Origin: Alkalilacustris brevis
GTDB taxonomy: Bacteria > Pseudomonadota > Alphaproteobacteria > Rhodobacterales > Rhodobacteraceae
Assembly: GCF_003350345.1 (NCBI RefSeq)
Contig: NZ_QNVJ01000064.1
Span: 1-64,000, forward strand
Reading direction: 5' to 3'
DNA length: 64,000 nucleotides
A model generated the notes under the pieces. The model saw nothing but the letters and a program-made list of their open reading frames with translations. It made no database searches and was not told the DNA's origin. A program made the position numbers and the translations under genes. Positions 9,429 to 17,878 of this stretch are shown piece after piece; the first letter of the stretch is position 1; each line of letters opens with the position of its first letter.

Positions 9429-10479
9429 AATCATCCAGGAGGCCCGCCGCCAGGTGGAGATCTGCAACGCCTGCCGCTATTGCGAAGGCTACTGTCAGGT
9501 ATTCCCGGCGATCACGCGCGAACGCGCCTTCGCCGACGGCGACATCACGCAACTGGCAAATCTGTGCCACAACTGCCGCGGCTGCTATTACGCCTGCCAG
9601 TATGCCCCGCCGCACGAGTTCGGCATCAACCTGCCTGCGGCCCTTGCCGAGGTGCGCGCCGACAGTTGGGAGCGCCTGTCCTGGCCCGGCGGGCTGGCAC
9701 GCACCTTCCAGCAAAGTGGCGTGGCGCTGGCCGCGGCGCTGACCGTGGGGTTTGCAGTGATCTTCGCCACCATGCAGGCGCTGCGCCCCGAAGATGGCGA
9801 AGGGTTCTATGCCTACATGTCGCACACGCTGATGGTGGCTATCTTCGCGCCCGCATTCCTGCTGCCGCTGGCAGCCATCGCGATCAGCCTGCGCGATTAC
9901 TGGCGCGAGATCGGCGGGGAATTTCCGCGCTGGTCGCATCTGGTCGATGCGGTGAAGGCGGCGGGCCGTATGCGCAACCTCGATGGCGGCCAGGGCCAGG
10001 GCTGCAACTTCGAGCAGGAGGACCGTTTCTCGAACAAGCGGCGCGCCTATCACCAGATGGTGCTTTACGGCTTCCTTCTGGCCTTCGCCTCGACATCAAC
10101 CGGCACCATCCTGCATTATGGTTTCGGGATGGAGGCGCCTTACGGGCTGTTCAGCCTGCCCAAACTGTTCGGCGTACCGGGCGGGATCCTGATGTGCATC
10201 GGCACGGTCGGGCTGGCACACCTGAAGGTGCGTGCCGACAAGAGCCTTGGCGCCGCGCGCGTCTGGGGCGGCGAGATGGGCTTCATCGCGCTGTTGTTCT
10301 TCGTCTCGCTCAGCGGTCTGGTGCTCTACGCCGCAACCGGCACAGCATGGGTGCCCACGTTGCTGGCGCTGCACCTTGGCTCGGTGCTCGCGTTCTTCCT
10401 GCTCATGCCCTACTCGAAGATGGTGCACGGCTTCTACCGCTTCGCGGCCCTTGTGCGGGACGCGCAACTGAAAGCTTGA
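9418..10479 (+). CDS. tcuB: Tricarballylate utilization 4Fe-4S membrane protein
   Basis: Inner-membrane electron carrier, 353 aa, which reoxidises the TcuA flavin and passes electrons to the quinone pool. Two cysteine sets suited to 4Fe-4S clusters are visible: C16/C19/C22/C26 and C50/C53/C56/C60 (CHNCRGCYYAC), followed by QYAPPHEFGINLP, a TcuB/CitB signature. At least five hydrophobic helices follow, with histidines that could ligate heme (HTLMVAIFAP, HYGFGMEAPYG, HLGSVLAFF). No separate MFS carrier like Salmonella TcuC follows; transport is presumably by the TAXI system upstream. Confidence 0.93.
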   Translation: MSTEIIQEARRQVEICNACRYCEGYCQVFPAITRERAFADGDITQLANLCHNCRGCYYACQYAPPHEFGINLPAALAEVRADSWERLSWPGGLARTFQQSGVALAAALTVGFAVIFATMQALRPEDGEGFYAYMSHTLMVAIFAPAFLLPLAAIAISLRDYWREIGGEFPRWSHLVDAVKAAGRMRNLDGGQGQGCNFEQEDRFSNKRRAYHQMVLYGFLLAFASTSTGTILHYGFGMEAPYGLFSLPKLFGVPGGILMCIGTVGLAHLKVRADKSLGAARVWGGEMGFIALLFFVSLSGLVLYAATGTAWVPTLLALHLGSVLAFFLLMPYSKMVHGFYRFAALVRDAQLKA

Positions 10480-10531
10480 CGCGGGGTGCGCGCACCCGGC
10501 ATCGGGCCACGGCAGTGCCCCCAAATGCAGA

Positions 10532-10556
10532 ACGGCCCCGGAATTTCCGGGGCCGT
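10532..10556. terminator. Bidirectional terminator hairpin between convergent tcuB and SDR genes
   Basis: ACGGCCCCGG / CCGGGGCCGT stem (10 bp) around AATTT, followed by CTTG. It lies midway between the two convergent stops. Confidence 0.75.
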
Positions 10557-10610
10557 CTTGCATTCAGGAACGCCATTCGGACTGGCCCTCACAGCCCTGA
10601 GGGTATGCGA

Positions 10611-11330
10611 TCAGACCATGCCGCCGTTGGGCTGAACGATCTGCCCGGCCACCCAGGAGGCCTTGTCAGAGGCTATGAAGCTGACCACTTCGGCCACTTC
10701 CTCGGGCTGGCCCACGCGGTTGAACGGGCTCAGCCCGGCCGAGCGTTTCAGCGCGGCCTCATCCTTGCCGGCGCGGAACAGGTCAGTATCCACCGGCCCC
10801 GGCGCCACAGCGTTGACGCGAATGCCGCGCCCGGCCAGTTCCTTCTGCATGGAGCGCACAAGGCATTCCACCGCGCCCTTGGTGGCGGTGTAGGGCCCGC
10901 CGCCGGGCACACCCACCCGCACCATCGACGTGGTGATCGCGACGATGTTGCCGCCGTCGGCCACGTTGCGCGCCGCCGCCTGCAGGATGTTGAAGGCGCC
11001 GACGATGTTCACCTCGACCACCTTGCGAAAGCTCTCCGGGTCGAAATCGGCGATCGGGCCGGGCGGGATATTGATGCCCGCATTGGCCACCACGCAATCG
11101 GGATTGCCGAAATCCTTTTCCACCCGGGCAAAGACATCGGCCACCGAGGCGGCATCGCGAATGTCACAGGCATAGGCCTTGATGCGGGCGCCCCCCACAT
11201 CGGGCAGGGCCTCGGGCGCGCGGCTGACATAGGTGAATGCCACGTCATACCCATCGCGCGCCAGCGCCTTGACCGTGGCCGCGCCGATCCCGCGCGTTCC
11301 ACCGAATACGATTGCTGTCTTTCTGCTCAT
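10611..11330 (-). CDS. SDR-family oxidoreductase (FabG-like)
   Basis: NAD(P)-dependent short-chain dehydrogenase, 239 aa. Rossmann motif GGTRGIG at residues 10-16, NAG at 83-85, catalytic Ser135, Tyr147 and Lys151 (YTATK). The start at 11330 (MSRKTAIVFGG) follows GGGAGAG; an upstream in-frame extension lacks SDR sequence. It is last in an operon with an aldehyde dehydrogenase and a branched-chain-type ABC importer, so it probably interconverts an alcohol/ketone form of the imported compound. Residues alone do not give the substrate, and FabG proper is unlikely in this context. Confidence 0.9.
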   Translation of the reverse strand: MSRKTAIVFGGTRGIGAATVKALARDGYDVAFTYVSRAPEALPDVGGARIKAYACDIRDAASVADVFARVEKDFGNPDCVVANAGINIPPGPIADFDPESFRKVVEVNIVGAFNILQAAARNVADGGNIVAITTSMVRVGVPGGGPYTATKGAVECLVRSMQKELAGRGIRVNAVAPGPVDTDLFRAGKDEAALKRSAGLSPFNRVGQPEEVAEVVSFIASDKASWVAGQIVQPNGGMV

Positions 11331-11371
11331 GCTCTGCTCTCCCTTGTCTGTCTCATTCTGGCCGCCACCCT

Positions 11372-12832
11372 TCACGCGCGAAAGGTGATGATGCGTTCTT
11401 CCGTCATCTCGCGCACCGCGTAATGCGGCCCTTCGCGGCCGAAACCGCTGTCCTTCGAGCCGCCGTAGGGCATCATGTCAACCCGCGAGCTTGAGGTTTC
11501 GTTCACGTGCACGCCGCCCACCTCGAGCTGCCGCGCGGCGGCAAAGGCCGCATCGAGCCGGTTGGTGAAAATACCCGTGGCCAATCCGAAAGGTGTCGAA
11601 TTCACGCGTGCAATCGCCTCTTCCAGCGCATCGAACGGCTCAAGGCACAGCACCGGGCCGAAGATTTCGCAGTTTGTCACCCGCATCTCCGGCACCACAT
11701 CGGCCAGCAGCGTGGGCGGCACGACGGCGCCCTTGCGTGCACCGCCCACCAGCCGGCGCGCGCCGGCGGCCACGGCCTCGTCGATCCAGGCCTCGACACG
11801 CTCGGCCTCGCGCTCGGAAATCAGCGGGCCAACGACCGTGGCCGCATCATGCGGGTCGCCAAAGGGCAGGTCGCGCGTCATTGCGGCAAGGCGTTCGGTC
11901 ACTTCGGGCAGGATGGCGCGATGCACCAGCAGCCGCTGGACCGAGGTGCAGACCTGCCCGGCCTTGCGATAGGCGGCCGACGCGATCTTGGGCAGCGCCG
12001 CATCCAGGTCGGCATCTTCACACAGCAGCGTGAAGGCGATCGAGCCCAGCTCCATCTGCGTGCGCCGCAACCCCGCCGCGGCCTGGATCAGCTGCCCCAC
12101 CCCGGTCGAGCCGGTGAAGGCGAAATAGCGCACACGTGCGTCATCGATCACCCCGCGCAGCATCTCGCCGCCGCCATGAAGCACCGAAAGCAGCCCCGCG
12201 GGCACGCCGGCCTCGTGCAGGGCATCGGCCAGAAGGCAGGCGGTCAGCGGTGTATTGGAGGACGGCTTGAGTATGGTTGCGTTGCCCGCGGCGAACGCGG
12301 GCGCGATCTTGTGCGTCACCGTGTTCAGCGGCGAATTGAACGGCGTGATCGCCAGCACCACACCCAGCGGCACCCGCATCGTGAACCCCAGCCGCCCGGC
12401 CTGCCCCGGCGCCCCTTCGAGCGGCACCATCTCGCCGGTCAGGCGGCGCGCTTCCTCGGCCGACAGGCGCAGGGTTTCGATGCAGCGGCGCACTTCGCCC
12501 ATGGCATCCTGCGCGGGAAAGCCCGCCTCCACCTGCATCGCCCGCACGAAGGCCGCACTGCGGGCGGCGACCAGCTCGGCCGCGCGTTGCAGGATCGCGC
12601 CGCGTTCATGGGCATTCGGCGGACCGGCACGAAACGCCGCTTCGGCCGCCTCGATCATGGCGGCGGCCTGCGCGGGACTGGCGCCGCGCAGGGTTGTGTG
12701 CGGTGCAAGGCTGAACCTGTCGCGCACCACGATCTCGTCGCCTTCACCGGCGGTCCAGCGCCCCCCGAGCAATAGCGCCCGCGCCTCGAACGATGCCAGG
12801 AAGCTTTCCGCCTCGGGAGCCGGATCTCTCAT
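11372..12832 (-). CDS. NAD(P)-dependent aldehyde dehydrogenase
   Basis: ALDH superfamily enzyme, 486 aa. TPFNSPLN at residues 163-170, FTGSTGVG at 239-246, general base Glu261 (MELGS), nucleophile Cys295 (GQVCTS), and EIFGPVL later. The C-terminal PYGGSKDSGFGREGPHYAV pattern resembles the lactaldehyde/phosphonoacetaldehyde-dehydrogenase-like branch. It would oxidise an aldehyde made from the compound imported by the adjacent ABC system. It sits 24 bases downstream of the fused LivMGF gene and 41 bases before the SDR, in the same operon. Exact substrate unknown. Confidence 0.93.
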   Translation of the reverse strand: MRDPAPEAESFLASFEARALLLGGRWTAGEGDEIVVRDRFSLAPHTTLRGASPAQAAAMIEAAEAAFRAGPPNAHERGAILQRAAELVAARSAAFVRAMQVEAGFPAQDAMGEVRRCIETLRLSAEEARRLTGEMVPLEGAPGQAGRLGFTMRVPLGVVLAITPFNSPLNTVTHKIAPAFAAGNATILKPSSNTPLTACLLADALHEAGVPAGLLSVLHGGGEMLRGVIDDARVRYFAFTGSTGVGQLIQAAAGLRRTQMELGSIAFTLLCEDADLDAALPKIASAAYRKAGQVCTSVQRLLVHRAILPEVTERLAAMTRDLPFGDPHDAATVVGPLISEREAERVEAWIDEAVAAGARRLVGGARKGAVVPPTLLADVVPEMRVTNCEIFGPVLCLEPFDALEEAIARVNSTPFGLATGIFTNRLDAAFAAARQLEVGGVHVNETSSSRVDMMPYGGSKDSGFGREGPHYAVREMTEERIITFRA

Positions 12833-12856
12833 GTTATCAAACCTTTCTACCCTGTT

Positions 12857-15391
12857 TCACAGCCACAGGATCTTCTTGCGATAATCCAGATCGGTCAGCA
12901 ATGCCTCGGCGGGCCCTTCGTGAAAGACCGCGCCATTCTCAAGCGCGAAAACCCGGTCGGCGAGTGCAAGCACGAGGTCGAGGTTGTGCTCGACAATGAT
13001 CATGGGCACCTCCTGACGCAACCGGTCGAACACGGTGAAAAGCTCTTCCACCACCGCCGGCGCCAACCCTTCGAACGGCTCGTCCAGCAATAGCAGGCGC
13101 ACATTGCCTGAAAGCGCGCGCGCAACCGCCAGCATCTGCTGTTCGCCCCCCGACAGGAAATCGGCATGTGAACGATACCGCTGTTTCAGCTTGGGGAACA
13201 TCTCAAGGATCTTTTCCTCGCTCCAGACAACACCGTTGCGGCCATCGGTCGCACGCGCGAGCCGCCCGAGGCTGAGGTTCTCGGCCACGGTCATGCCGTG
13301 GAAAAGCCCCCTGCCCTGCGGCACATAGCCCACGCCCATTCGCGCGACATCGGGCGCGGGTTGCCCAGCCAGTTCGCGATCCTCGAACCGGATCGCCCCG
13401 GAGCGCGCCGGCACCAGCCCGGCAATGGTTTTCAGGAAGGTCGATTTGCCTGCGCCGTTCCGGCCCAGCAGCGCGACGATCTCGCCCTCGCGCACATCGA
13501 TGCGGGCGTCGTTCAGGATGTGGCTTTTCCCATAGAAGGTGTTCAGCCCCTCGGCGCGCAGCACCTCCTTGCCGGTTTTCGCACCGGTAGCGGCGCGTCC
13601 GACGACAGCGGGCGTGCCTGTGCCGGTATAGATCTGCTGCACCTGGGTGTTGGAGCGGATATCCTCGGGCCCGGCGGTGACAAGCACCTTGCCATCGTTC
13701 ATCACGGTGACTTCCTGCGAAAAGCCCAGCACGCGGTCGATGTCATGCTCGACGATCAGCACGGGGATGTTGCTGGCGATCGTCGTGATCAGCCGCGAGA
13801 TACGGTCCCGTTCCGCGGCGGCCAACCCGGCCAGCGGCTCATCGAGCAACAGGACCCTTGGCCGCGAGGCCAGCGCGATGCCCAGATCGACCAGCCGCTG
13901 CCCGCCATAGGAAAGGTCGCCGCCCTTGATGTCCTCCATCCCTTCAAGCCCAAGAAACTTCATCAGCGCGTCAGTGTCGGCGTTGATGTCCTGGTAGCTG
14001 TCGGTATCGTTCCAGAAATCGAACCGCCCGCGATGCCGCGCCTGAGCCGAAAGCCGCAGGTTCTCGTAGATGCTCAGCCCCTCGAACAGATTGGTGATCT
14101 GGAACGAGCGCGCGAGCCCCTGCTGACAGACACGATCAGGCGCGAGACCCTGAATCTCGACCCCGTGCAGGCGCACCTTGCCACCATCGGGCCGGTAGAA
14201 GCCCGAGACCAGGTTGAACAGTGTCGTCTTGCCCGCACCGTTCGGGCCGATCAGCGCGTGTATCTGGCCCGGCTTGACCGAAAGGCTGGCGTCGGTGACG
14301 GCCTTGATGCCGCCGAACCGCTTGGAGACGCCGCTTACCTCCAGAATGTCGCCCTTGGCGGGCGGGGGCCGCAGGAATTCGGGCAGGCCCAGCCCTTCGT
14401 AGATCTTGCGCCGGCTCATCGCGGCGCTTTCCGCGATCTCGGGCACCCAGTTGCGCCGCAGCCGCTGCCAGACCCCGACAAGCCCGCCGGGCGAATACAT
14501 CACGAAAGCCACGAAGATCAGCCCGAAATAGAACATCCAGTCGCTTGTCCACATCGAGAATAGTTCGCGGAACATCAGGTAGAAAACCACGCCGATAGCC
14601 GGCCCCAGCAGGTTGCGCATCCCGCCGATCACCACCATAGCCAAGAGTTCGCCCGACATCTCGATCGAAGTGGATTCAGCCGAGACCATGTAGTGGTGAA
14701 ACCCCGATAGCGCCCCGGCCAGCGCCGTCACCATCGCCGACAGCACGAAAACCGCCAGCTTGTAGCGCTGCACCGAATAGCCCTGGAACTCGGCCCGGGT
14801 CTGATTTTCGCGGATCGCCACCAGAACATGCCCGAAGGGCGAGCGGGTGACGCGAAACAGGAAATAGAGCACCCCGAAACCCACCAGCGCGACAAAGCTG
14901 TAATAGGCCATGGAGCCGCTCAGGCTGATCGGGCCGATGGCTCCGCGTTCCAGCCCGCCCAGGCCATCTTCGCCGCCCGTGACCGCTGTCCAGCGAAACG
15001 CGATGGAAAAGGTCAGCGCCGAAAGCGCAAGCGTCATGAGCGCGAAATAGACCCCACGCCGACGCAACATCAAAAGCCCCAGCGCCGTGGCCAGAACCCC
15101 CACGAAGGCCATGCCGAACAGAAGCGGCAGAACGATCTGCCCGGAAAACCAGTTGAGCTGGGCAAGCCCCGCGGCATAGGCGCCGATGCCGAACCAGGCG
15201 CCATGCCCGAACGAGACGAGCCCCGTGTAGCCCATCATCATGTTCAGCCCCATCGCGGCGATGGTCAGCGTGACGATCATGGTGGCGGTGCTGACCGTCA
15301 GGCCCAGGAGCGGCAGGATATAAGGCAGCGCAACGAGCGCCACCGCACCCACGATCAGCGGGCGGTAATGCGAAAGTGCGGATTGGTTCAT
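12857..15391 (-). CDS. LivM-LivG-LivF triple fusion (ABC permease plus two ATPases)
   Basis: A single 844-aa chain that joins three normally separate subunits of a branched-chain amino-acid-type importer. Residues 1-~320 are a LivM permease (about ten hydrophobic helices, motif NMMMGYTGLVSFGHGAWFGIG). Residues ~348-590 are LivG: Walker A GPNGAGKT 382-389, signature LSYGGQR 493-499, Walker B LLLDEP 514-519, switch His549. Residues ~609-844 are LivF: Walker A GRNGAGKS 643-650, LSGGEQQ 746-752, Walker B LLLLDEP 767-772, switch His802. The linkers are ~28 and ~19 residues. The start overlaps the livH stop (ATGA). No internal stop or frameshift is seen, so the fusion appears real. Confidence 0.92.
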   Translation of the reverse strand: MNQSALSHYRPLIVGAVALVALPYILPLLGLTVSTATMIVTLTIAAMGLNMMMGYTGLVSFGHGAWFGIGAYAAGLAQLNWFSGQIVLPLLFGMAFVGVLATALGLLMLRRRGVYFALMTLALSALTFSIAFRWTAVTGGEDGLGGLERGAIGPISLSGSMAYYSFVALVGFGVLYFLFRVTRSPFGHVLVAIRENQTRAEFQGYSVQRYKLAVFVLSAMVTALAGALSGFHHYMVSAESTSIEMSGELLAMVVIGGMRNLLGPAIGVVFYLMFRELFSMWTSDWMFYFGLIFVAFVMYSPGGLVGVWQRLRRNWVPEIAESAAMSRRKIYEGLGLPEFLRPPPAKGDILEVSGVSKRFGGIKAVTDASLSVKPGQIHALIGPNGAGKTTLFNLVSGFYRPDGGKVRLHGVEIQGLAPDRVCQQGLARSFQITNLFEGLSIYENLRLSAQARHRGRFDFWNDTDSYQDINADTDALMKFLGLEGMEDIKGGDLSYGGQRLVDLGIALASRPRVLLLDEPLAGLAAAERDRISRLITTIASNIPVLIVEHDIDRVLGFSQEVTVMNDGKVLVTAGPEDIRSNTQVQQIYTGTGTPAVVGRAATGAKTGKEVLRAEGLNTFYGKSHILNDARIDVREGEIVALLGRNGAGKSTFLKTIAGLVPARSGAIRFEDRELAGQPAPDVARMGVGYVPQGRGLFHGMTVAENLSLGRLARATDGRNGVVWSEEKILEMFPKLKQRYRSHADFLSGGEQQMLAVARALSGNVRLLLLDEPFEGLAPAVVEELFTVFDRLRQEVPMIIVEHNLDLVLALADRVFALENGAVFHEGPAEALLTDLDYRKKILWL

Positions 15392-16266
15392 TTTTCGAAC
15401 TTCTCGATCGACTCGCCAAGCAGGCCGCGCGGGCGCAGCAGCAGGACGAGGAACATCAGGACATACATCGAGGCCTCGCTGGCCGCGGGCACGAAATGCA
15501 CGGTGACGCCGCGCACCACGCCCACCAGAAGCGCGGCGCAGACGACACCCCAGAAGCTGCCCAGCCCCCCGATGATGACGACAACGAAAGCAATGGTCAG
15601 GATCTCGAGCCCCATTGCCGGGTGCACCGTGGTGATCGGCGCGAACAAGGCGCCACCCAGCGCGGCAAGCCCCACGCCCAGCATCACCACTGCCGTCATG
15701 TAGGGTTGCAGCCGGATGCCCAGCGCCGCCACCATGTCAGGCTGCTGGATACCCGCGCGCACCACCCGGCCGAAGGATGTCTTTTTCAGCAAGAGCCAGA
15801 GCCCAAGCAGGATGGTTGCCACCACCGCAAGCATCAGCAGCCGGTAGCGCGAAAACAGGAAGTCGCCCACGATCACCGGCCCGCGGATCTCGGAGGGCAG
15901 CGACCAGGCAAGCGGCGCCGAGCCCCAGATCATCCGCAGCGCCTGTTCGGCGATCAACGCAAGGCCGAAGGTGACAAGCAGGCTCAGGATCGGGTCTTCG
16001 CGGTAAAACCGGCGCAGGATGAAGCGCTCGAACAGGATGCCGAGCATCGCCACCAGCACCGGCGAGACCACCAGCGAAGGCCAGAACCCTACCCTTCTGC
16101 CGATCTCGACCGACACATAGGCGCCCAGCGCGTAGAACGCCCCGTGCGCAAGATTGACGATGCCGCCGACGCTGAAGATCAGCGAAAGCCCCAGCGCGAT
16201 CAGAAGGTAATACCCCCCCAGCACCAGCCCGTTGACGATCTGCTCGATCAGGAAAATGGTCTGCAT
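15388..16266 (-). CDS. Branched-chain-type ABC transporter permease (LivH family)
   Basis: Integral membrane permease, 292 aa. It opens FLIEQIVNGLVLGGYYLLIALGLSLIFSVGGIVNLAHGAFYALGAY, the classic LivH N-terminus. It pairs with the LivM half of the downstream fusion to form the channel. Its TGA overlaps the fusion's ATG by four bases. Upstream is the binding-protein gene, separated by a 121-base spacer with a very strong hairpin. Similar operons import amino acids, short-chain amides or aromatic acids; the neighbouring dehydrogenases suggest a catabolic substrate. Confidence 0.95.
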   Translation of the reverse strand: MQTIFLIEQIVNGLVLGGYYLLIALGLSLIFSVGGIVNLAHGAFYALGAYVSVEIGRRVGFWPSLVVSPVLVAMLGILFERFILRRFYREDPILSLLVTFGLALIAEQALRMIWGSAPLAWSLPSEIRGPVIVGDFLFSRYRLLMLAVVATILLGLWLLLKKTSFGRVVRAGIQQPDMVAALGIRLQPYMTAVVMLGVGLAALGGALFAPITTVHPAMGLEILTIAFVVVIIGGLGSFWGVVCAALLVGVVRGVTVHFVPAASEASMYVLMFLVLLLRPRGLLGESIEKFEK

Positions 16267-16297
16267 GGCTTTTCCATGTCTGCAAGAGACGCGGCAG

Positions 16298-16331
16298 CTT
16301 CCGGCCCGGCCCGATACGGCCGGGCCGGAAG
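16298..16331. terminator. 14-bp perfect hairpin between binding protein and permease
   Basis: CTTCCGGCCCGGCC and GGCCGGGCCGGAAG flank a six-base loop. There is no T-run on either side. Inside the operon, right after the binding-protein gene, it is best read as an mRNA 3'-end stabiliser or attenuator. Confidence 0.7.
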
Positions 16332-16387
16332 GCCCTGTCTGGCTTTGTGAATACGCGGAGCGGGATCACCCCCGCGCCACGCGCGAA

Positions 16388-17665
16388 TCACGCGCGGAAC
16401 GTGCAGCTGTTGCGGTCGGCCGACGGATAGATCGACTCGAGCGGCTGGCCCGCCACCGGCACCGACGCCCCAAGCTCAAGCATCTCATAAGGGCTGTCAT
16501 AGGTGCCGTCGGGCTTGACCGTGAACGCATAGGCATTCTGGATCAACTGGTGGTCCCAGTCGCGGAAATAGGCCGGCTGATCCTTGAGAATGTCAAACTC
16601 CGCCCCCGACTCCAGATAGGCGATCAGGTCCTCCGTGCCGACCGACTGTGTCTCGTCCATCGCCTGCGCCATGATCTTGAGCGCGATGTAGGAGATCCAG
16701 GCGTGGTTCTCCGGCATCCGATTGTATTTCGCCTGGAACGCCTGAACAAAGGCCTGCGTGCCGGGGTTGTCGATCGTGTGCAGCCAGACCGTGGGCCAGG
16801 TGCCGCCGAGGTTGCCCTCGCCCGCGGCCCAGGCATCGGCGGTATTGAGGTTGAACCCCACCAGCGGATAGGGCAGCCCGAACTCGGCATATTGCTTGAC
16901 GAAGTTCGTCACCTGGTTGCCTGCCAGATTCAGGCAGACGATATCGGGCTGCGACTGCCGCACCTTCAGAATCAGCGCGCTAAAATCGGTGATGTCGGTC
17001 GGCACCAACTCGTCGCTGAGGTGGATGGCGTTGTTCGCGTCGAAGAAGTTGCGCGCCGCCGCCAGCAGGTCATGGCCGAAGATGTAATCGGCGGTCAGCG
17101 TGATGAATCGCTTGCCCTCGACCATGCCCTCGTTCTGCAGTGCCGCGCCGACGGCATTGACCATCACCGTGTTGGGAATGTCGGTGCAGAACATGTAGCG
17201 CGAGCAGCGTTCCCCTCGCAGCACGTCCGAACGCGGCCCCACCGCCATGAAGAGCCGCTGGTTGCGCTCGGCCACTTCCGAGATGGCCAGCGCGGTGGCC
17301 GAGCTGATCTCGCCCATCAGGAATTCGGCATTGTCGCGCTCCAGCATCCGCTGGGCCTTGGTCGCGCCGTTTTCGGGGTTGATCGAATCCTCCGACATCA
17401 CGTCGAGCGTCCGGCCATTCACGCCGCCTGCTGCGTTTATCTCATCGGCGGCCATCTGGATCCCCTGCACGGCATACTCGCCCAGCGTGCCCAGAAAGCC
17501 GGTCATCGGTGTCAGATGCCCGATGCGGATCGGCCCGGATTGCGCCCGGAGAATCGCGGGCATCCCCAGTGTCGATGCCGCAGCAAGCCCGACGCCAAGT
17601 TTGAGCGCAGTGCGCCGCCGCATCACCCCGCGCCCCGGCGCGGTTTGGTTTTCTTGAAGTTTCAT
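16388..17665 (-). CDS. ABC transporter substrate-binding protein (LivK-like)
   Basis: Periplasmic binding protein, 425 aa. The ATG at 17665 follows an excellent GGGAGGAG site. The N-terminus has MRRRTALKLGVGLAAAS, a twin-arginine-like signal ending near ILRAQS. The mature part, GPIRIGHLTPMTGFLGTLGEYAVQGIQMAADEIN, is the type I periplasmic fold of LivK/amide-binding proteins. First gene of the operon with LivH, LivMGF, ALDH and SDR. Tat export would mean folding before export, known for a minority of such proteins. Ligand unknown. Confidence 0.93.
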   Translation of the reverse strand: MKLQENQTAPGRGVMRRRTALKLGVGLAAASTLGMPAILRAQSGPIRIGHLTPMTGFLGTLGEYAVQGIQMAADEINAAGGVNGRTLDVMSEDSINPENGATKAQRMLERDNAEFLMGEISSATALAISEVAERNQRLFMAVGPRSDVLRGERCSRYMFCTDIPNTVMVNAVGAALQNEGMVEGKRFITLTADYIFGHDLLAAARNFFDANNAIHLSDELVPTDITDFSALILKVRQSQPDIVCLNLAGNQVTNFVKQYAEFGLPYPLVGFNLNTADAWAAGEGNLGGTWPTVWLHTIDNPGTQAFVQAFQAKYNRMPENHAWISYIALKIMAQAMDETQSVGTEDLIAYLESGAEFDILKDQPAYFRDWDHQLIQNAYAFTVKPDGTYDSPYEMLELGASVPVAGQPLESIYPSADRNSCTFRA

Positions 17666-17878
17666 GTTCACTCCTCCCAAAATGACCGCAATGTGCCCGC
17701 GCGTGGTGCGAATGAAATCAAGACCGCGTCCGGGCGAAATCTGCCAGCCATGTCGCAAGCCTATTCCCCGGCCAGGCGGCGCGAAAATACGAAATTCTTT
17801 AGGGGGGTATACGCTGGACTTATGGCCCATATCGTGGCATTCGAAACCACATCGCCCACAGAACCAGGCCGAAGCACC
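17666..17878. promoter_or_regulatory. Divergent control region, ABC operon / LysR gene
   Basis: 213 bases between two divergent genes, where a LysR protein would be expected to bind. The most AT-rich stretch, around 17785-17830 (ATTCTTTA, GTATAC), is the likely promoter area. I could not pick out a convincing T-N11-A operator. Confidence 0.4.

Noticed and set aside
9480-11423. 647-codon plus-strand frame running from tcuB into the SDR gene
   Set aside because: Crosses a terminator and two genes in wrong frames; no domain.
16232-17878. 549-codon N-terminal extension of the LysR gene
   Set aside because: Antisense to the ABC binding-protein gene; the canonical LysR start is at 17879.
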